DNA of 64,000 bases from Sambucus nigra. Its lineage: Eukaryota > Streptophyta > Magnoliopsida > Dipsacales > Adoxaceae. Of the stretch, positions 61,162 through 64,000 are shown in pieces. The notes under the pieces were generated by a model. It saw only the letters and a list, made by a program, of their open reading frames with translations, ran no database searches and was not told the origin of the DNA. Each line of letters begins with the position of its first letter. The first letter of the stretch is position 1. Location of the stretch: positions 537,153,467 through 537,217,466 of the forward strand of contig OX422213.1 in the NCBI GenBank assembly GCA_949130495.1. Direction: 5' to 3'. Both the position numbers and the translations under genes were made by a program.

Positions 61162-61346
61162 GCCGAATCGATTCGGTTGGAGAATATCTCGAGACTGCCA
61201 GAGGGGCGAATCGATTCGGGTGAAATCCGAATCGATTCGGAATGGTGGGCGAATCGATTCGGCTGGAATCCGAATCGATTCAGAAACAGAGGAACTGGCA
61301 TACTGTCTCCAACTGAATCGATTCGCAAAGGGGCGAATCGATTCGG
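61162..61346. repeat. Palindrome array in the LARD 5' LTR
   Basis: Seven CCGAATCGATTCGG-type sites start at about 61,162, 61,206, 61,227, 61,249, 61,270, 61,312 and 61,333. They alternate CCGAAT and GCGAAT starts and are set about 21 or 43 bp apart, that is about two or four helical turns. They are just upstream of the TATA box. Confidence 0.9.
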
Positions 61347-61760
61347 ACCTACAGGTCTTGAATTTTTCCTTGATTTTGGTTGGTTTGAAATTCTCTTCCG
61401 CTCAAAAGCCCGTAACTTCTTCGTTCGGACTCGAAATCGCGCACCGTTTACGACCACGCGAAGCTTGTTCAGAGGGCTTCAACTTCCGTGAAGAAATTGG
61501 GCCAGTTGCCCAAATTGTAAAATGACTAAATTGCCCTTGCGCGTGCGATTGTGTACGGAACTTCGTCGGAATGCATCCAAACTTCATACTAAGCATCCAA
61601 ATACCTACAAAAGCTTAATTAACCCCTGCAAAACATGTTAACATAGAAATCCGAGGTTGTCTGGTTAACGAGCATAAATATAGGTATTAAGATACCTGAG
61701 GGGGCTAATAACGCGTAGGTTAACGGGTGAAATGCGCAATATTTACGCTGTATCAATTAC

Positions 61761-62800
61761 CTCTTGCGTCTCAGGTTGTATTTGAGTAATAATAGATCGA
61801 CTTACCAAATCTTCCCACTTTGTACAAGTAAAAACCACCTATTCTTTTCAAATGATTAGGAAACTCTATATTCGATAAATCTTCTGATTGCATGGAAACC
61901 CTCTACCCATCACCTCGGACAGAGATTCTCATTTTGTAGGAAAGTTTTGGCAAGAACTTCAAATCAAAATGGGTATTAGACTTCATTTAAGTACCCTATT
62001 TCACCCTCAATGGAAGGACAATCTCAACGTACAATTCAAACATTGAAGATATGTTACAAGCTTGTACATTAGATATGCCCAACAATTGGAACAAACACTT
62101 ATACCTTGTTGAGATTTCTTATAACAATAGTTACCAGTTAAATATCGAAGCCGCCTCGTTTAAAGCATTTTATAGAGAAGACCATTTCGTTCACCTGCAT
62201 GTTGGACAGAATCTGGAAGCAGTAGGAAATTTACTCCCAAAATAATCTAAAAAACCACTGAGTAAATACAATAAATTCGAGAGAGATTAAAGACATCCCA
62301 AGATTAACAAAAACGTTATGTAGACCAGCGCTGAAAGCCCCTAGAATTTCATATTTGTGACAAAATATTTTTTAAAGTTTCTCCTCCAAAAGGTATTTTA
62401 CGTTTCGAAAAGAAAGGGAAATTAAGGCCCCCCCCCCCCGATATATTGGACCTTTCACAATTTCTAAACGTATTATCTCTTTAGCCTACCCGTTACAATT
62501 ACCAGTTAAATTAACCAATATTCATAACGTATTCCATGTATCCCAATTATGTCAGTATATTCCTGATCCCCCCATGTCATTACATGGAAATAAATTTATG
62601 TTCAATCCAATCGCGAATTTGAAGAACGCCCTATTCGAATTTTGGATTTCCAGGTAAAACTTCTCAGGAACAAAGAAATCCCCTCGTTCAAAGTACTTTG
62701 GGAACATCAAAATCATTAAGAATCTACATGGGAACCAGAATAAACTGTGAAAGACCAATATCCTAATCTTTTCAAAGGTAAATTAGAGGATGATTTTTTT
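61761..62800 (+). pseudogene. Chromovirus integrase core and chromodomain pseudogene, 3' segment
   Basis: It continues the integrase cut at 55,501: PLASQVVFE, later a frame-shifted STLFHPQWKDN (normally H-P-Q-T-D-G), MLQACTLDMPNNWNKHL and VEISYNNSYQLNI. A GPFTISKRI block follows after a 12-base C-run (62,428-62,439) that disturbs the frame, then NVFHVSQLCQYIPDP. A chromodomain-like LLRNKEIPSFKVLWEHQ and STWEPE end with QYPNLF near 62,775. The tail is typical of Tekay/Del chromoviruses. Multiple stops make it inactive. Confidence 0.88.
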
Positions 62801-62814
62801 TTAGGTAGGTAGAC

Positions 62815-64000
62815 TCTAACATCCTTACTTTCGAATCAAGTTAATTGAAAACCCTAATCCTTACAATTACTATTTTACCCCTCACAGATAATGCAAATTC
62901 AAAAGTATCGTAATGAAGATAGAACTACTCTACAAAGCCTACAAATTTGCTAAATTACCCAAGTACCACTAGAAATTTTAACATATCTAAAATGATCCTC
63001 GAACTGTTTAATAAGCATAGCCTGACTAATAATTATCCCTTAGCCCAAACTTTATAGACTGTAACTAACTGTAAATTACATTTCCAAGCCCTATGTTTCC
63101 TTGAATTATAGAAATGCCCCTAAAACATACCAAAATACCCTATTTTAAACCAAATAAGTATATACACTTCCACCCAAGGACTAAAAACTAAACAACCAAC
63201 ATTTTCACATTCTATCCTCGCCACATCAGCCTCCACATAGGTAGTAGAGTCCAAAACCACATGGGAACACCGTGCATACACGTGAAGACCAAGTTCCCAT
63301 CAACTTATCTTCTTAAACTTGGGAAGATTCCACCTTCCAAATGATCCAATACATTCTTATCTCCATAGCCTATAATTTCCCCACAATCAGAAGCTACAAA
63401 TCCAACATCTTGAGCCTATCCGAAATTCAAAAAATTTCATCTAAACGGGTATTCTGTCATTTTTTGTATAATATTTCATTCTTTCAATTCAAACCATTTT
63501 CTGTGTTGATATTATACACATATCAATCAAAATAATAAAGCTTGAGCTTCATTGGTGAAATTCTAATATACTAGAAAAAGCCTCCATTGAAGCATGAGCT
63601 TCATTGGTGAAATTTGATTCCTTAATTTTGGACCAGTTTCAAAGTGAGGAAATGATTCCTTATGAACTCGGGAGCTCTAACACAATGATCATTTCTAACA
63701 AATTATAACTTTTGATCTCCAATTGCCCGAATGTGTTTTCAGTTTTAGAAAAATAAAAACCTTAAATTCTCCAAAATCAGACCACCTTAAACCTTCAAAC
63801 AAAAACCAAATTCTTCTTTAGGATAGTAAAAACACAAACATGTTCCTAAAAAGCTCTGCCATATTTGGTAGAGCTTCGAAAGTTCTGTCAAATGTTTTGA
63901 AAAATACACAGTTTTATAACTTGATGAATAATGAACCTCAATCCACAAAACTTATATTTTTGGATTCCATGCAAAAAAATAGGTTGGGTTGGTTCAGGAA
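62815..64000 (+). mobile_element. Probable 3' LTR of the chromovirus, running towards the window end
   Basis: About 40 bp after the chromodomain, TCTAACATCC looks like a decayed TGTAACAYCC LTR start. The AT-rich, gene-free sequence that follows has no coding content. A 20-bp direct repeat TGAGCTTCATTGGTGAAATT is at 63,543-63,562 and 63,595-63,614. The 3' limit cannot be determined, because the 5' LTR is not in the window. Confidence 0.5.

Larger units (their letters stand above)
55507..61755 (-). mobile_element. Non-autonomous Athila-like LTR retrotransposon (LARD), 6.2 kb
   Basis: LTRs at 55,507-57,010 (3', 1,504 bp) and 60,231-61,755 (5', 1,525 bp) begin TGATACAGCG and end GCTCGGTCA in element orientation. 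ATTAC flanks both sides (55,502-55,506 and 61,756-61,760), a perfect target duplication. A PBS for tRNA-Asp sits next to the 5' LTR and a PPT next to the 3' LTR. The 3,220-bp interior has no gag, protease, RT or integrase; it contains only a private minus-strand frame (60,096-59,128). LTR termini, tRNA-Asp primer and PPT fit an Athila-derived large retrotransposon derivative. The LTRs differ by scattered substitutions and unit-sized indels, so this insertion is older than the copia element. Confidence 0.93.
60231..61755 (-). repeat. LARD 5' LTR
   Basis: 1,525 bp. Relative to the 3' LTR it has scattered substitutions, one extra palindrome unit around 61,249 and one missing around 61,160. This is the copy that would promote transcription. 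Confidence 0.95.

Overview
The window is plant nuclear DNA with no recognisable single-copy host gene, tRNA or rRNA. Everything I could identify is satellite DNA or transposable-element sequence: Ty1/copia with a tRNA-iMet primer site, Ty3/gypsy Tat and chromovirus remnants, an Athila-like non-autonomous LTR element with a tRNA-Asp primer site, CACTA ends and a LINE fragment. The mix fits gene-poor, probably pericentromeric or knob-like heterochromatin of an angiosperm, most likely a eudicot. I cannot name the species.

Layout. (1) 1-22.8 kb is one head-to-tail satellite array with a monomer of about 168-169 bp (very roughly 125 copies). A 1,408-bp solo LTR with a perfect 5-bp target duplication interrupts it at 1,174-2,581. 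The array has subfamilies, a central zone with an approximately 835-bp (five-monomer) higher-order rhythm, and outer zones containing half-length units. (2) 22.5-23.7 kb, the array edge, carries a 527-bp direct duplication. A 60-bp inverted copy of the downstream flank lies between the two copies, which looks like a replication template-switch scar. (3) 24,034-33,926 (minus strand) is a complete, apparently young Ty1/copia SIRE-like element: 2,008-bp LTRs of equal length, perfect TSD, PBS, PPT and one uninterrupted 1,832-codon gag-pol frame. It sits in a LINE remnant (33.9-34.5 kb).

(4) About 35.7-53.1 kb is a decayed Ty3/gypsy Tat-lineage element on the plus strand: LTR end, PBS, gag, protease, RT, RNase H, a second RNase H and integrase, all with stops. 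It is followed by a long antisense plant-mobile-domain (PMD) frame, itself decayed and split by a solo LTR (46,948-48,945) of the same family as the intact copia element. Inside this region there is also an inverted outpost of the satellite (50.7-51.9 kb) and a CACTA terminus that abuts the truncated 3' LTR. A second CACTA terminus lies at 54,977.

(5) 55.2-64 kb is a chromovirus (Tekay/Del-like) integrase-chromodomain pseudogene cut in two by a 6.2-kb non-autonomous LTR element (55,507-61,755, minus strand). That element has no gag or pol, only a private frame of about 320 codons with one internal stop. Its LTRs carry seven near-copies of a 14-bp palindrome just upstream of the TATA box.

Relative order of insertion: chromovirus, then the LARD; Tat element, then the solo copia LTR and CACTA; the intact copia element is probably the youngest. 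The items most worth a second look are the palindrome array in the LARD promoter, the domain structure of the satellite array, the duplication-inversion-duplication scar, and the antisense PMD frame split by a solo LTR.
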